From: CAZTDD01 sp964612675
GTDB taxonomy: Bacteria; Hinthialibacterota; Hinthialibacteria; Hinthialibacterales; JAKPRU01
Assembly: GCA_964612675.1 (NCBI GenBank)
Contig: CAZTDD010000029.1
Location: 1 to 57,634 of the forward strand
Direction of reading: 5' to 3'
DNA length: 57,634 nucleotides
Numbering within the stretch: position 1 is the stretch's first letter; each line of letters starts with the position of its first letter. The notes below the pieces were generated by a model. That model searched no databases. It was not told where the DNA came from and saw only the letters and a program-made list of their open reading frames with translations. Position numbers and translations under genes: made by a program. Of this stretch, positions 1 to 10,000 are shown piece after piece.

Positions 1-135
1 GGTGGGTTACGCTCCACCGGGAATGATTATACAGTCTCTGTGAAACGGCAAGCGGAGACCGACAGCAGGTAGGGTGGGTTAGCGACATGGCCGGCCTTCG
101 GTTTACGGCTTACCCTGTGGGGAGCGTAACCCACC
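1..135. repeat. intergenic inverted repeat (GTGGGTTACGC type)
   Basis: Bases 1-15 (GGTGGGTTACGCTCC) are the exact reverse complement of bases 121-135, with about 105 bases between. A further partial copy of the arm (GGTGGGTTAGCG) lies at 74-85. This looks like a REP-type or small non-autonomous element between genes. The window begins inside or at the edge of it. Confidence 0.6.
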
Positions 136-180
136 AAAACCCATGGAGTGAAAGAGAAACAAATGAAAGAGGAGACCATT

Positions 181-1473
181 ATGCGAAGACAAGGACAGTG
201 GCGATTCGCGATTCGTTATTTACCGTGTATATTCGGTTTTCTAATGATTCCAATTATTGTATGGTCACAAAATATGCAAACTCAAAATACGAACGAATCC
301 TATACGATCTGGCCCTCCGAACCGCCAGCCGATTGTCCGTTCGAACAATCCACCGAGATTACGGGCATTGCGTTTACAGGCGTACACAGCGACTATCACG
401 TCGCAGACACCTGGTATCCCTCGTGGGCGTCGGACGGCAAGCTTTACTCGCCCTACACGGACGGGACCTGCCCGCGACTCGACGGTTCACGGGAGCGTTC
501 CAACTCGAGCCGTGGCGAATACGCGACAACGGGGCAGGCCGTGATGGAAGGCGACGATCCGCTCAATTTGAAGATTTATAGTCTGGGACTCGAAGAAGCG
601 AGCGCGTTGCCCTACAAGGGACGATACCCCTGCGGAAGTCTTTTACATAACGGTGTCTGGTATTACGGAACCTACTGTCTCGCGCCGGAAGGACTTACAA
701 CGTACGGCGATTTTGCCTACAACTGGCCTTGGCTGGGGCCTTTTGTCGGATTTCGCGTTTCCACCGACTACGGCCGCACGTGGAAAGAGACGCCTTACAC
801 ACCCGCAGAACCGATTTTCGGCGAAACCGGGATGTGGGGCCATCCCGTGAAAATCGGTGCGCCGCATTTTGTCGATTTCGGCAAGAATATGGAACATTCT
901 CCCGACGGAAAAGCGTATCTGGTCGGTCACGGGGCTGTGGAACCGGATGAAAAACCTCGGTTTGCCAATTTGAGCTGGATCAGCGGCGACCAGATTTATT
1001 TAACTCGGGTTACGCCGAGTATCCAGAATATGAACGATCCAAATCAATATGAGTTTTTCGCGGGACACTATGCGGATGGAAATCCTGTATGGTCTTATGA
1101 ATTCGAGGAGATCCAGCCGTTAATCGATTGGAATAACAACTGCGGTTGCGTTACCGTGACTTATAATGCGCCGCTGAAGAAATACCTGATGTGTGTGACT
1201 GACGGCTGGCCGACCTGTGCCAAGATGAATTCGTATATTCTTGAATCGGACCGGATTACCGGACCGTGGAAATTGGTTTCGTATATGAAGGATTTTGGCG
1301 AGCAGGCGTATTTTCTCAATTTTCCATCGAAGTTCATCAGCGAAGACGGCCGGACGCTGTGGCTTTGTTATTCCGGGAATTTTGCTACAAATTGGAATGA
1401 CATGAGGATAAAAGAGAATCCGCCCGGGAGCCATTACGGGCTGGTTCTTCAAGAAGTGAAATTGCTCAAATAG
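181..1473 (+). CDS. secreted DUF4185/BNR-like protein
   Basis: A 430-residue exported protein, probably a glycosidase-like beta-propeller acting outside the cytoplasm. The N-terminus has basic residues (MRRQGQWR) followed by a hydrophobic stretch to about residue 33, a normal Sec signal. The body carries blocks typical of DUF4185 and BNR proteins: 'WASDGKLYSPYTDG', 'VSTDYGRTWKETPY' (an Asp-box-like turn) and 'LWLCYSGNFATNW' near the end. ATG at 181 is preferred over in-frame ATGs at 148 and 166 because a GAGGAG ribosome site sits 7 bases before it. The substrate is unknown. No promoter is obvious, since the upstream DNA is an inverted repeat. Family placement is by pattern recognition only. 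Confidence 0.75.
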   Translation: MRRQGQWRFAIRYLPCIFGFLMIPIIVWSQNMQTQNTNESYTIWPSEPPADCPFEQSTEITGIAFTGVHSDYHVADTWYPSWASDGKLYSPYTDGTCPRLDGSRERSNSSRGEYATTGQAVMEGDDPLNLKIYSLGLEEASALPYKGRYPCGSLLHNGVWYYGTYCLAPEGLTTYGDFAYNWPWLGPFVGFRVSTDYGRTWKETPYTPAEPIFGETGMWGHPVKIGAPHFVDFGKNMEHSPDGKAYLVGHGAVEPDEKPRFANLSWISGDQIYLTRVTPSIQNMNDPNQYEFFAGHYADGNPVWSYEFEEIQPLIDWNNNCGCVTVTYNAPLKKYLMCVTDGWPTCAKMNSYILESDRITGPWKLVSYMKDFGEQAYFLNFPSKFISEDGRTLWLCYSGNFATNWNDMRIKENPPGSHYGLVLQEVKLLK

Positions 1474-1483
1474 TCCGGCGCCG

Positions 1484-1949
1484 TTATTTGTCTTTTTTGC
1501 TTCCGACCATGGTCATTAGCTCGCCGCCTTTGAATAGATGGATTGTGCCGTCGCCCATGGTTTGTACCTGCGGTTTCAGGCCGCGCAACCAGAGCATGAA
1601 GGTGGTGGGGTGTTCGTTTTCCTTGTCGGCGATGACGACGGCGTCCGGATCTCCGTAATTTTCGAGAAACAAATCGTACCCTTTGCCGGTAGCAGGACAC
1701 TCCCAAATACCGGTCGCGGGGAAATCATTTATCTTGAAATCGTCAACGCTATCCGGCAGCTGACCGTTTTCTTCGACATAGTGTTCAAGAGATTGATACA
1801 AGTTTTTGCTGATTCTCGGCGCATTCCTCGATACTGTTCCAGACAGGTCCTTCTAATTTGATCGTCGTTGTGGACACCCAAACTCGTAACCCGACGACGA
1901 CGGCGATAAAGACGACTGCTGTGATAACAACGGGTTTCCAGTATTTCAT
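1484..1949 (-). pseudogene. frameshifted small membrane-anchored, pilin-like protein
   Basis: Read from ATG 1949 (AGGAG 11 bases upstream), the frame gives MKYWKPVVITAVVFIAVVVG, a clear N-terminal membrane segment, then about 30 residues ending in 'ECAENQQ'. It then stops. One base over, the next frame continues as 'NLYQSLEHYVEENGQLPDS' and runs 100 more residues to 1484. Removing one A from the A5 run (T5 on the given strand, 1803-1807) joins the halves. The joined 'C..NQ..L...L..Y..ENGQLP' pattern is typical of pilin-like proteins of planctomycete-type bacteria. The intact product would be about 154 residues. It may be a pseudogene, a sequencing error or, less likely, programmed frameshifting. 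The gene converges with the DUF4185-like gene 10 bases away. Confidence 0.6.
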
Positions 1950-2224
1950 ATGTCATGGACTCCTGATGATTCTTGTGCTTGTATCCATGCTTGCATATTC
2001 ACATGACCACGGCAAGCGTTGGGAAGAGCGCGATCGCTTGGAACAGGATCGTCCTTCAGGTAGGATTCTTGGCCAACGTTGCGGGAATAGTAAATCTTGG
2101 CTGAGCGGATACAATAGTCCAGGCTGATCAGCTCTCCGGCTCGCGCAGTGGGGAGCGGGATTATGAGGATCGGAAGTCTATCAGTCATTTCCAGGATAGC
2201 CATGAAAACAAGGAGGAACGACTT

Positions 2225-3676
2225 ATGTGTACACACTGTACTCGTCGAGAGTTTCTCGGGGCCGGTGCCGCGAGCGGGATAGCGCTGGCGGTGGGGCATC
2301 TGGCGGCCAAGAGCGAAGCGTCGAGTCTTTTGTCGTCTACGGATTCCAAGGTTCGTATCTGCGTGGTCTTCGCCGGCAAGGCGGGTGAGCGCAGCTGGGC
2401 GCTATCCGAAGACGAAGTCACGGCTATCCGAAAGCGTTTAGCCGAGGCGGAGAGGAACCTCGGCAATGTCGAGTTTGTGATCGGCCAGGCAAGCAACGCA
2501 GAAGAGACCGCGCGGCTGTTGGCGAAGGCGGGGCCGGACGCCCCGGTGTTGGCTGTCAGTACGGACATCTTCGGTCTCAGCCATGGCGTTATGCCGACGG
2601 TTTTCAAAGATCGACGCCCGGTGGCTGTTTTTCATGTACCTGTCATCGGTGGGCACGATTGGTGTCTAGTGAAACCATGGCGTGAGGAAGGGCACCGGAT
2701 CGCGCTTTTCGATAGTCGCAACTATGACGACTTGGAGCGAGCGGTGGGATTACTCAGGGCGATCCCGCTTTTGCGAAGAAGTCGGGTCCTTGTATCTCCA
2801 CCATTCAAGGGTACACCGGCTTCATACGCGCCGGATCAAGTCAAAGAACGCCTCGGGGTCGAACTCCTGCAGCTCGCCGAGGAGCGGTACGACGAGGTCA
2901 TGGATCAGGTAAATGAGGCTGCCGCAGAAAAAGTGGCACAGCAGTGGATCGATGAAGCAGAAGATGTCGTCGAGCCCAGCCGGGAGGATGTACTCAAAGC
3001 GGCGCGCGCGAGTCTAACGTTGGATCAGCTGATCGCGGAAAACGGCGCACATGGGCTTTGTGTTGGGACATGCATGGGTTGGCTGGCGAGAGGGTTTCCG
3101 TGCCTGGGATTCTCGCGCCTGAACGACCGGGGTATTCCCGCTGCTTGTGACGGGGACATGGACTGCCTCTTGACGATGTTGACTCTCCAGCACGCGTTGA
3201 ACCGGGCCGGCTTTTTGGGCAACGCTGCGGGGGTCGATACATCCAAGAGCGCGTTTCATCTCTCTCACTGCTCGGCTCCTTTGAGAATGGAAGGTCCCAC
3301 AAGCCCCAGGGCACCGTACCTGCTCCGTCGGCACGCGGAGGTCCGTGGCGGAGCCGTGACGGAGGTCCATTACAGTATCGGCCAGAAGGTCACGTTCACC
3401 AAAATGATCCATCTCGACACCTTGCTTATGTTCACCGGGAAGATCGTCGAAGTGCCCAAGGTCCCCAAAGGCAAAGAGCGAGGCTGTCGAACAGAGATCG
3501 CCGCGGAAGTGAGCGATGGGGACAGACTACTGGAGAACTGGGGCGGCGGGGCGCTTGGGGCCAGCGCCAAAGACTACTATGCGTCGTTGCATCGAGTGGC
3601 TTATTACGGCGATCACACGCGGAGCATTCGTCAATTGGCACACTTGTTGGGGCTGAAGGTTGTTGAAGAATGCTGA
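2225..3676 (+). CDS. Tat-exported L-fucose isomerase family protein
   Basis: A 483-residue protein resembling the L-fucose/L-arabinose isomerase fold. The N-terminus has a twin-arginine signal: TRREFLGAGAASGIALAVG, followed by Ala residues. In the C-terminal half, 'ACDGDMDCLLTMLTLQHAL', then 'GFLGNAAGVDTSKSAFHLSHCSAP', matches the family's D..C..TM...L / N..D / HC block, which supplies metal and substrate ligands. 'HRVAYYGDHTRSIRQLAHLLGL' closes the protein as in related sequences. Isomerases of this fold are normally cytoplasmic, so a Tat signal suggests a periplasmic, metal-loaded enzyme or a non-catalytic relative. A GGAGGAACGACTT stretch precedes the ATG. Reaction and sugar are not determined. 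Confidence 0.8.
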   Translation: MCTHCTRREFLGAGAASGIALAVGHLAAKSEASSLLSSTDSKVRICVVFAGKAGERSWALSEDEVTAIRKRLAEAERNLGNVEFVIGQASNAEETARLLAKAGPDAPVLAVSTDIFGLSHGVMPTVFKDRRPVAVFHVPVIGGHDWCLVKPWREEGHRIALFDSRNYDDLERAVGLLRAIPLLRRSRVLVSPPFKGTPASYAPDQVKERLGVELLQLAEERYDEVMDQVNEAAAEKVAQQWIDEAEDVVEPSREDVLKAARASLTLDQLIAENGAHGLCVGTCMGWLARGFPCLGFSRLNDRGIPAACDGDMDCLLTMLTLQHALNRAGFLGNAAGVDTSKSAFHLSHCSAPLRMEGPTSPRAPYLLRRHAEVRGGAVTEVHYSIGQKVTFTKMIHLDTLLMFTGKIVEVPKVPKGKERGCRTEIAAEVSDGDRLLENWGGGALGASAKDYYASLHRVAYYGDHTRSIRQLAHLLGLKVVEEC

Positions 3677-3720
3677 AGATCGGTGTTCTTGATTCGTTTT
3701 GAAGAAGGTACCGAGCTGAG

Positions 3721-3749
3721 CTGGTCCGGGAGTTCAACTCCCGGACCAG
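3721..3749. repeat. 29-base perfect palindrome
   Basis: Arms of 14 bases (3721-3734 and 3736-3749) pair perfectly around a single C at 3735. There is no T-run after it, so it is not a standard terminator. Its core (CCGGGAGTTCAACTCCCGG) recurs as a slightly changed copy at 25872-25888. It lies between the isomerase-like gene and a pseudopilin gene. Confidence 0.7.
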
Positions 3750-3829
3750 CGGGGATGTTCAAACCTGATGGAACCGATTTGAGCAATCAGCGCTTATTTG
3801 ACTGTGTTGCGGGGTATATACTTCACTTT

Positions 3830-4390
3830 ATGCGCACAAGATCCATTTCCGCCTTCACGTTGATTGAGCTTCTGATCGTTGTCGCTATTATCGGGATTCT
3901 TGCGGCGATTGCCGTTCCGAATTTTCTCAACGCACAGATGCGCGCCAAGGTCACGCGTGTTGAAGCGGACTTCAAACAGCTCTCAACCGCGCTGGAATCG
4001 TACCGTATCGACAACAACAACTATCCGGTGGCTCATCTGATCGACCAAAAGATTGCCTCGGGCACGGCGGCTACACGGTTCTATGCGCTCTCCACCCCGG
4101 TGGCGTATATCAATTTCTATCCCGACGACCCGTTCGGATCGCCACAAGAGGCTGGGACATTCCATACGGAAACTTACGACTACTACGACTGGACCTCGGT
4201 GCAGATGAACAACCTGAATCCGATCTCGACGCGCGGAGCCTATTGGCGGATCGCCAGCGCAGGGCCGGACAAAATCCAGAACGTCGGAACGGTAGTCGAC
4301 TATGATGGCAGCAACGGCCTTATCAGTCGCGGCGACATTGTCCGTTTGGGTCCGCAGGCGGTTCCGTTCGATGAGAGTCGGCTGCAGTAA
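3830..4390 (+). CDS. type IV pilin-like / GspG-type pseudopilin (copy 1)
   Basis: A 186-residue prepilin-like protein. It has a short leader MRTRSISA, then FTLIELLIVVAIIGILAA with the invariant Glu at +5, so it is cleaved and methylated by a prepilin peptidase and packed by its hydrophobic helix. The C-terminal globular part ends with 'SAGPDKIQNVG...YDGSNGLISRGDIVRLG', a motif shared with the other two pseudopilins here. The ATG at 3830 is chosen because the leader starts there; the longer upstream reading has no leader sense. No clear ribosome site precedes it, but TATACT at 3817-3822 lies 7 bases before the ATG, so a leaderless transcript is possible. No assembly genes are adjacent. It may be a minor pilin or a secretion pseudopilin. 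Confidence 0.85.
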   Translation: MRTRSISAFTLIELLIVVAIIGILAAIAVPNFLNAQMRAKVTRVEADFKQLSTALESYRIDNNNYPVAHLIDQKIASGTAATRFYALSTPVAYINFYPDDPFGSPQEAGTFHTETYDYYDWTSVQMNNLNPISTRGAYWRIASAGPDKIQNVGTVVDYDGSNGLISRGDIVRLGPQAVPFDESRLQ

Positions 4391-4517
4391 GCTGTTATGT
4401 TTCGATTCGATAGGAACATTTGTCGTGTGAGGGCCAAGACGGGTAGGTTCCTCCAGTGTTGTCCACACAGGGCGAACGTCCTGCCGGATGGGCGAAGCCC
4501 CTGCCGAGCTTTTACGG

Positions 4518-4745
4518 CTACGCCGCAGACACAACCTGAGGCAACAAATCCTTGAGCAGGACGACCGGTTCCTCCGGCTTTTCAAACAATCGGCTTGCGC
4601 TCAACACCTCGATGCCTACCAGCTGTTCTCCAGCGGCAAAATCGAGTGCAATATCGTCCGTGAGTCTCACCACCCGGCATTGGAAGTCTCCTTCCAATAA
4701 ACGGATATAGAGAGCATCCGCCATCTTGTCATACGTGATCTTCAT
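4518..4745 (-). CDS. DUF2283 family small protein
   Basis: A 75-residue protein with the DUF2283 signature: MKITYDKMADALYIRLLEG at the start and 'DIALDFAAGEQLVGIEVLSAS' in the middle, so full length for the family. It starts inside the last 17 bases of the upstream DUF4258 gene, with GAGGG 10 bases before its ATG, so the two are translated as a pair. DUF2283 and DUF4258 genes are often adjacent and are suspected to be a toxin-antitoxin-like unit. No biochemical activity is established for DUF2283. By analogy with such pairs I infer it is the antitoxin or partner. Confidence 0.85.
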   Translation of the reverse strand: MKITYDKMADALYIRLLEGDFQCRVVRLTDDIALDFAAGEQLVGIEVLSASRLFEKPEEPVVLLKDLLPQVVSAA

Positions 4746-5016
4746 GGTTTTGTCCCTCTTGGAAATAGAACGTATAGATGGTTATTACAACGATTCTATC
4801 ATCCTCTTCAATGGTCACCGGGGCGATTTGTTGTACGCCGTAATACTTGCCGTCCCATTCCAGCGCGAATTCGACGTTCAAACGGTGAAGCACTCGGCCT
4901 TCACGCGCTGGTTCTCGTTCCCCCATGCGTATGGCCTCAAGCACGTCTTGCTCCGTTGTTCCTCGTTCCTTCATCCGCAAAAGCGCGTGAGTAGTAAAGA
5001 CAACGGGTTTAGCCAT
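4729..5016 (-). CDS. DUF4258 family protein (putative toxin-like)
   Basis: A 95-residue protein matching DUF4258: 'VVFTTHALLRMKERGTTEQD' near the start (the H.. R...R.. pattern of small RNase-like toxins), then 'RLNVEFALEWDGKYYGVQQIA' and 'IVVITIYTF' at the end. A GGAAGGATAGCGA ribosome site lies before ATG 5016. It is the first gene of a two-gene operon with the DUF2283 gene, overlapping it by 17 bases. Order and overlap fit a toxin-antitoxin-like module, although the function is not proven for this family. The nearest neighbours are a convergent pseudopilin and, 191 bases upstream, the C69 peptidase gene, so it looks like an independent insertion. Confidence 0.85.
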   Translation of the reverse strand: MAKPVVFTTHALLRMKERGTTEQDVLEAIRMGEREPAREGRVLHRLNVEFALEWDGKYYGVQQIAPVTIEEDDRIVVITIYTFYFQEGQNHEDHV

Positions 5017-5207
5017 TCGCTATCCTTCCGCACTACCTTGGCACTCTCAACAACATAACATACAGTAGCTGACTCTGTCCGTCGACTCGAGTTGCAACGA
5101 GCCGAGAGTCGGAGGCGAGAGGAGAATGCGGCTCATCGGGAGATTCGCCCTCCCGACCCCATCGCGGTGGAACTGCCACCGAGATTACAGCAATCCATAT
5201 CCCTTTA

Positions 5208-6929
5208 TCATCTCGATGAACGAGTCTTCACATCCGGAATAACAGGCTTGGGGATTGACGGTAATTCCGGCGGTGCGACCTCTGAGTGGTCGACCAGATA
5301 CTTGAACATCAGGTAATCTACGAGCTCGCTGTAAGCGTATCCAACCTGTGTCAGACACTGGTCCGCGTAGTCGTTTACGAATTTCTCCGCGGCATCCGCA
5401 CCGTTATTCTCAAAAATGCGAACCGCACGTTTCTCGAAATGCGGTTGAATGTCGAGGAATTTCCGTTCTGCGGGGATAATTACGTCGCGTATATCTTTGA
5501 CTGCGTCCTGATATCGCAGGTGATTCGCGAGACTATGGACCAGACGAAATTCCCATTGTGCCTGGTCCCTGTCGATCTTGGTGAAATCCGCCGGACGGTC
5601 CCAGGAATCGCGCAGATCGGTCACACCCGCATAAATTGGCACAAAACAACTGGTATACGCCGGGCCGTAGGCGAACCAGAGACAGTTTCCAATCGAGTCC
5701 GGCACCCCCTCCCGTAATTGCGCGACAAAAACATATCCGCTCGTCGGTGTGCAAATCGCTCGCTCCGGCTCGATACCCAACAGGTCGAATAACTCCGGCG
5801 GCCCCCACGGTCGCGCCAGAGGACTTTTCGCTCCATCGACTTGGAACGCGGGATTTTCTGTCAGATCAAACTCAGTTCCTTCATAGCCGTCTCGCATGAT
5901 GTCCATGAGTTTTGTCACGGTTACCGGCTTATCGGGTTTTACCGAAAACGGATATCTGTCTACAAGCGGGGCTCCGGTCGCTTTCAAACCAAGCGACGGT
6001 GCGGCCAGGCTCAGCGCTCTCCATTCGCGCAAGGAGTTGTACGTACTGCCTGGATCTCCGTAGACCTCATACCAGACGAATGGTTCGCCTTCTTTCCAGA
6101 ACCCCAGTTCTTCGGCCAGGGAGAAAATATTCCGTGAAGCCATGAATTCGTCTTGGTTTTCGAGCTCGACTTTTCCGATTCGGCTGCGGTTGGCGATACA
6201 CCCGACTTCCCCGTCCGGGATCCGTTGCGCACACCAAACTCCGCCCGGTTTACCACTCTCGGCGGTCCAGTTTTCGCCCGGGCCGAAGATCTCCATGAGC
6301 CACGTTTCGTTCTCGTCCGAAATTGGGAGAGCGACACCGGCCTGTGGCGCACGGTAATACAGGAATCCGTACTTTTCGACCATGGAACCGATGAGTTGAA
6401 TAGCCTCGCGCGCGGTTTTTGTCCGCATGAGCGCGTTGGCGATCAGCGAGGTTGTCCAGTGGTTGCTGTTGGGACCGACAACGCCGTTCTCGCAGGCCAG
6501 GCCGGACCGCATGGGCATGTATTCAATGGCGATGCTGAGCCCGAATTCGTTCAGGCCGCCCGTGGTCATACTTTCCACATTCCCCGCGAGAATGATGCTG
6601 CGATAGGTCTTTTTGACAGGCAGAAAACCGACTAAGTCGTGTCCTTTCCTGACATTTGCCATGTACTCTTGGTGGGTTGTGGGTCGGGGCACATTCCAAT
6701 ACATCGGCAACTCTGTGCCTTCGGGATATTCTCTTTCGGGCATGACATAGATCAGTCCCATGATGTCGCCGTCGCACGAGCTGCTCATCAAGACGGAACC
6801 GTCATCGGTAGCCGCTTTCCCAACCAGCAGCGTTGTGCACGCTGTGGCTTTCTGGGCAATGCAGATTCCGATACCTAGGATGGAGGCAAGTATTATTATT
6901 GATCGTATTGGGTTGTTCGAAGCAGACAT
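5208..6929 (-). CDS. secreted C69 family dipeptidase
   Basis: A 573-residue peptidase of the C69/U34 dipeptidase (PepD-like, Ntn-hydrolase) family. The signal peptide (MSASNNPIRS, then a hydrophobic core) ends in 'QKATA' directly before Cys31 of 'CTTLLVGKAATDDGSVLMSSS'. Signal cleavage would free this Cys as the N-terminal nucleophile. 'GLNEFGLSIAIEYMP' and 'ANRSRIGKVEL' are further family blocks. ATG 6929 is chosen because GGAGAG lies just before it and the signal peptide starts there; the longer reading to 7127 would overlap the giant gene and hide the signal. It is expected to cleave dipeptides in the periplasm or outside. It follows the giant gene by 86 bases on the same strand. Confidence 0.85.
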   Translation of the reverse strand: MSASNNPIRSIIILASILGIGICIAQKATACTTLLVGKAATDDGSVLMSSSCDGDIMGLIYVMPEREYPEGTELPMYWNVPRPTTHQEYMANVRKGHDLVGFLPVKKTYRSIILAGNVESMTTGGLNEFGLSIAIEYMPMRSGLACENGVVGPNSNHWTTSLIANALMRTKTAREAIQLIGSMVEKYGFLYYRAPQAGVALPISDENETWLMEIFGPGENWTAESGKPGGVWCAQRIPDGEVGCIANRSRIGKVELENQDEFMASRNIFSLAEELGFWKEGEPFVWYEVYGDPGSTYNSLREWRALSLAAPSLGLKATGAPLVDRYPFSVKPDKPVTVTKLMDIMRDGYEGTEFDLTENPAFQVDGAKSPLARPWGPPELFDLLGIEPERAICTPTSGYVFVAQLREGVPDSIGNCLWFAYGPAYTSCFVPIYAGVTDLRDSWDRPADFTKIDRDQAQWEFRLVHSLANHLRYQDAVKDIRDVIIPAERKFLDIQPHFEKRAVRIFENNGADAAEKFVNDYADQCLTQVGYAYSELVDYLMFKYLVDHSEVAPPELPSIPKPVIPDVKTRSSR

Positions 6930-7014
6930 GTTTCTCTCCGCTCCGGAAGCAAGCACTTCCGGGTTCTTCTTGGCCGGTCTCTCCATGTGCCTTCGACAGC
7001 ACACGGTAGCATCA

Positions 7015-10000
7015 TCATCGAGTCTCGTGATAGCGGACCACGCCACTCTCTCCCAATGGTCTCGGCAGAGGTCCCACACCGAAAACTTTGAACTGATACG
7101 ATTTACCGAACTGCGGACCGGAGGCAAAAAACGGATTCAAGACTCGGGGGTTGTTCGGCTTCCACTCCAGACTTGTGGCCATTCCAGTCATACTCCGGCC
7201 CAGGAATTGGAAACTCCCGGTTCCTACTTTCACGTAGACGTGGAAATCATAATACGTGCCGCCTAGTAAGGGCCAGTGAATAACAAGTTTCCGATCATTC
7301 GCTGTGTCGTCATCGAATCCGCCGCTCAAGTCCTTCTGCGAGAACTCATCGTCGGTCACCCACACTAACGATGTTTGAGTGGGTGTGGATGGCGTTGTCG
7401 GTGTCGCCTCCTTCTTTATTGGTTCCGGTTGCGGCAGTGGGGGTTGGGGATTGGGTATAAGCGGCTTCTCCGGCTCCTCTAGTTTTGTCGGCTCGGGCTT
7501 CGCTGTCACCGTGGGTACTATTGGTTTTTTCCGTTCTTCCTGCTTGGTCGGCAACGGCTCCGGCGTCGGTTTTTGCGGCGCCGGTTGTGCAGGTTGAGTA
7601 CCCTCTTCAAATCGGACGACGTTTGTCTCTCCTATCGATTCATCGAACTCATCCTCCTTCGAAAGTCCGCGAACCTCGAACCAGTACGACTTGCCGAACT
7701 GTGGACCGTCAATAAACAACTTCTCAAGGCCTGTCGCGTTCGGTTTCCATACAAAATGCCTAGAGTTTCCACCCATGATCCGCCCAAGAGGAGCGCCGGT
7801 ACTCCAACCTCCATGCATGACGACAATCACGAACCCGTTGTACGCCTTGCCCGGTTCAACCGACCAGCGAACGACCAGTTTTCGATCAGTCGCGGTATCG
7901 TAATCGGTACCACCACTCAGATCGACTCGAGAAAGTTCATCGTCTGTAATTTGCACCGGAGTGACCAGTGGACGCAGCGCCACGGCTCCTGTTTCCCCAA
8001 GCAATATACTCCGAATCATCGGCTTTACAGGAATGCCCCAAATGCCCCAAACCTGGAACTGATACGTTTTGTATTCCGGGCCGGAGGCGAAAACCGAAAC
8101 GATCCCCGCTCCGTTCTGCTTCCAAACCAGCCTGGTTGCTGTCGCGCTTCCGGGCCGCCCGAGATACGTGTATTTACTCACCGGTGAGGTCCGTACGTAG
8201 ACATGAAAATCGTCATATATCCCGGTGGGAGCCCCCGACCAATGGATCACCAGTTTGCGATTGTTTTCCGCATCGCGGTCGATCTTGTTGCTTAGATCCT
8301 CGAACGAGATCTCATCGTCTGCAACCCAGAGACCGCTCGGAGTCGGTGTGCCGGTCGGAGTGGGTGTAAGCTGTTTCTCCGGCTTCTCTTGCTTGGTGGG
8401 CTCGGGTTCGGGCGTCGGTTGTACAGGTTGGGTGGCCTCTTCGAACCCGACCGGGGCGGTTTCTCCCACAAGTGCGCGTTCACCGCCACCAGCGGGTATT
8501 CCCCAGACCTGGAATTGATAGACGCTTCCGAACTGCAGGGAATCCGGCGAAAAGTGCGCACTTCGTCGCCACACAAGCATCATGGGTGATACGCTGCCAC
8601 CCCACCTCCAGAGAGAGCGCATAGATCCCAGAGATGTGTAATTGGAATCCGGCTGGATTCTCATATATACAACAAAATCCTCGTACTGATCGGTCAGTTC
8701 CGCCGGCGCATGAATCACCAATTTGCGGTCGTTGGATGTATCGTAATCCGTTCCGCCGCTAAGGTTCTCCCAGGAAGATTCATCGTCCGCGACCCAGACC
8801 CCCGTGGGTGTCGGCTCCGGCATTGGCTTCTGTTTCAGTAAAGCGATGAGACGTTTGACTTCCTCAGCAATTCTCTTTTGTTCTTCCTGCAAGAGCCGAA
8901 GTTGTTCTTGCAGCTCTTTGCGTTGAAGCACCAACGCCATTCGTTGCGATTCCAATTCTTTTAAGTTCGTGGGGGGCTCTGGCGTTTGCGTCGGTAACGG
9001 CGGTTCGGGCAGACCGGGCTCCTCTTTTTTTGGGGGGTCTTCCTGTTTGGAGCCCGATTGAGGCAGAGGGGTCTCCTTTCCCAAAGGAGGCGGTTGATTC
9101 TGTTTCGTATCGTCTTCTACAGGCTCTGCCTTTTCGGGCACTGGAATTTGCGATACCACCTTCGAAGGGATGGGCTCCAATTCGTTCACACTCTGCATTG
9201 GCACAACGAAGTGCCGGCCGTTTGTGCCTCCCTTCGTTGGACTCAACGACACCGGCCTTGTCATTTCAATTTTCTCGAGTTTTTCCATCAATTTCGGTGT
9301 CTGTTCCAGCTTTAGGCGCGTCGGGGTGGGAGTCAGCGTGGGGGTCGGAGTAGGGGTATCCTGCGATTTTTTCCGGGGTTCTTCTTCTATGGGATTTGAT
9401 TGATTTTGCAGTTGTGCGATTTGCTCATCAATCTGCTGGATCTCCATATCCAGTTTGGTAATCTGTCTGTTTACGGCTTCGATACTGTTCAGTACGTCTA
9501 ATTCTTCAGGCCCAAGTTTCTTCAGATCCGCTTCCACGGCTGCCCAATCCTTTATGGGGGTCGGCTTCGGTTTCAGACTCGGTTCCGGAAATGGTGGGTA
9601 TTCTTCTTCAAACCGAACCACGATTGTTTCGCCTAACAGACGGCGTTGTTTGCTTTGCTGCTTGACAGGTATCCCTTCCTCTTCCTGCTCAATCGGCCTC
9701 GACGGGAGTTTAGGCTGTGCACTTGTCGGATTTTCCTCGACATTCCCCCAGACCCGGAATTGATATGCGTAGCCAAACTGCGGGCCTGAGACGAACGCGG
9801 TGTTTGTAACGCCAGCACCGTCCGGTCGCCAGACCAAGCGTGTTGCATTCTTGTCTGACGATCCCAATGCCGCGTAGTCAGATTCTCCGGTTTTTACTTC
9901 GATCTCGAATCCGTCGTATTCCACACTGAGCTCCGGCCATCGGACCACAAGTTCCCGCTCGTCCTTGAAGTCCTTGTCTTTCCCGCCGCTGAGTTCCTCT

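Noticed and set aside
3721..3749. Possible tRNA T-arm (GTTCAA) or terminator
   Set aside because: No acceptor stem, anticodon arm or CCA end can be built around it, and no T-run follows.
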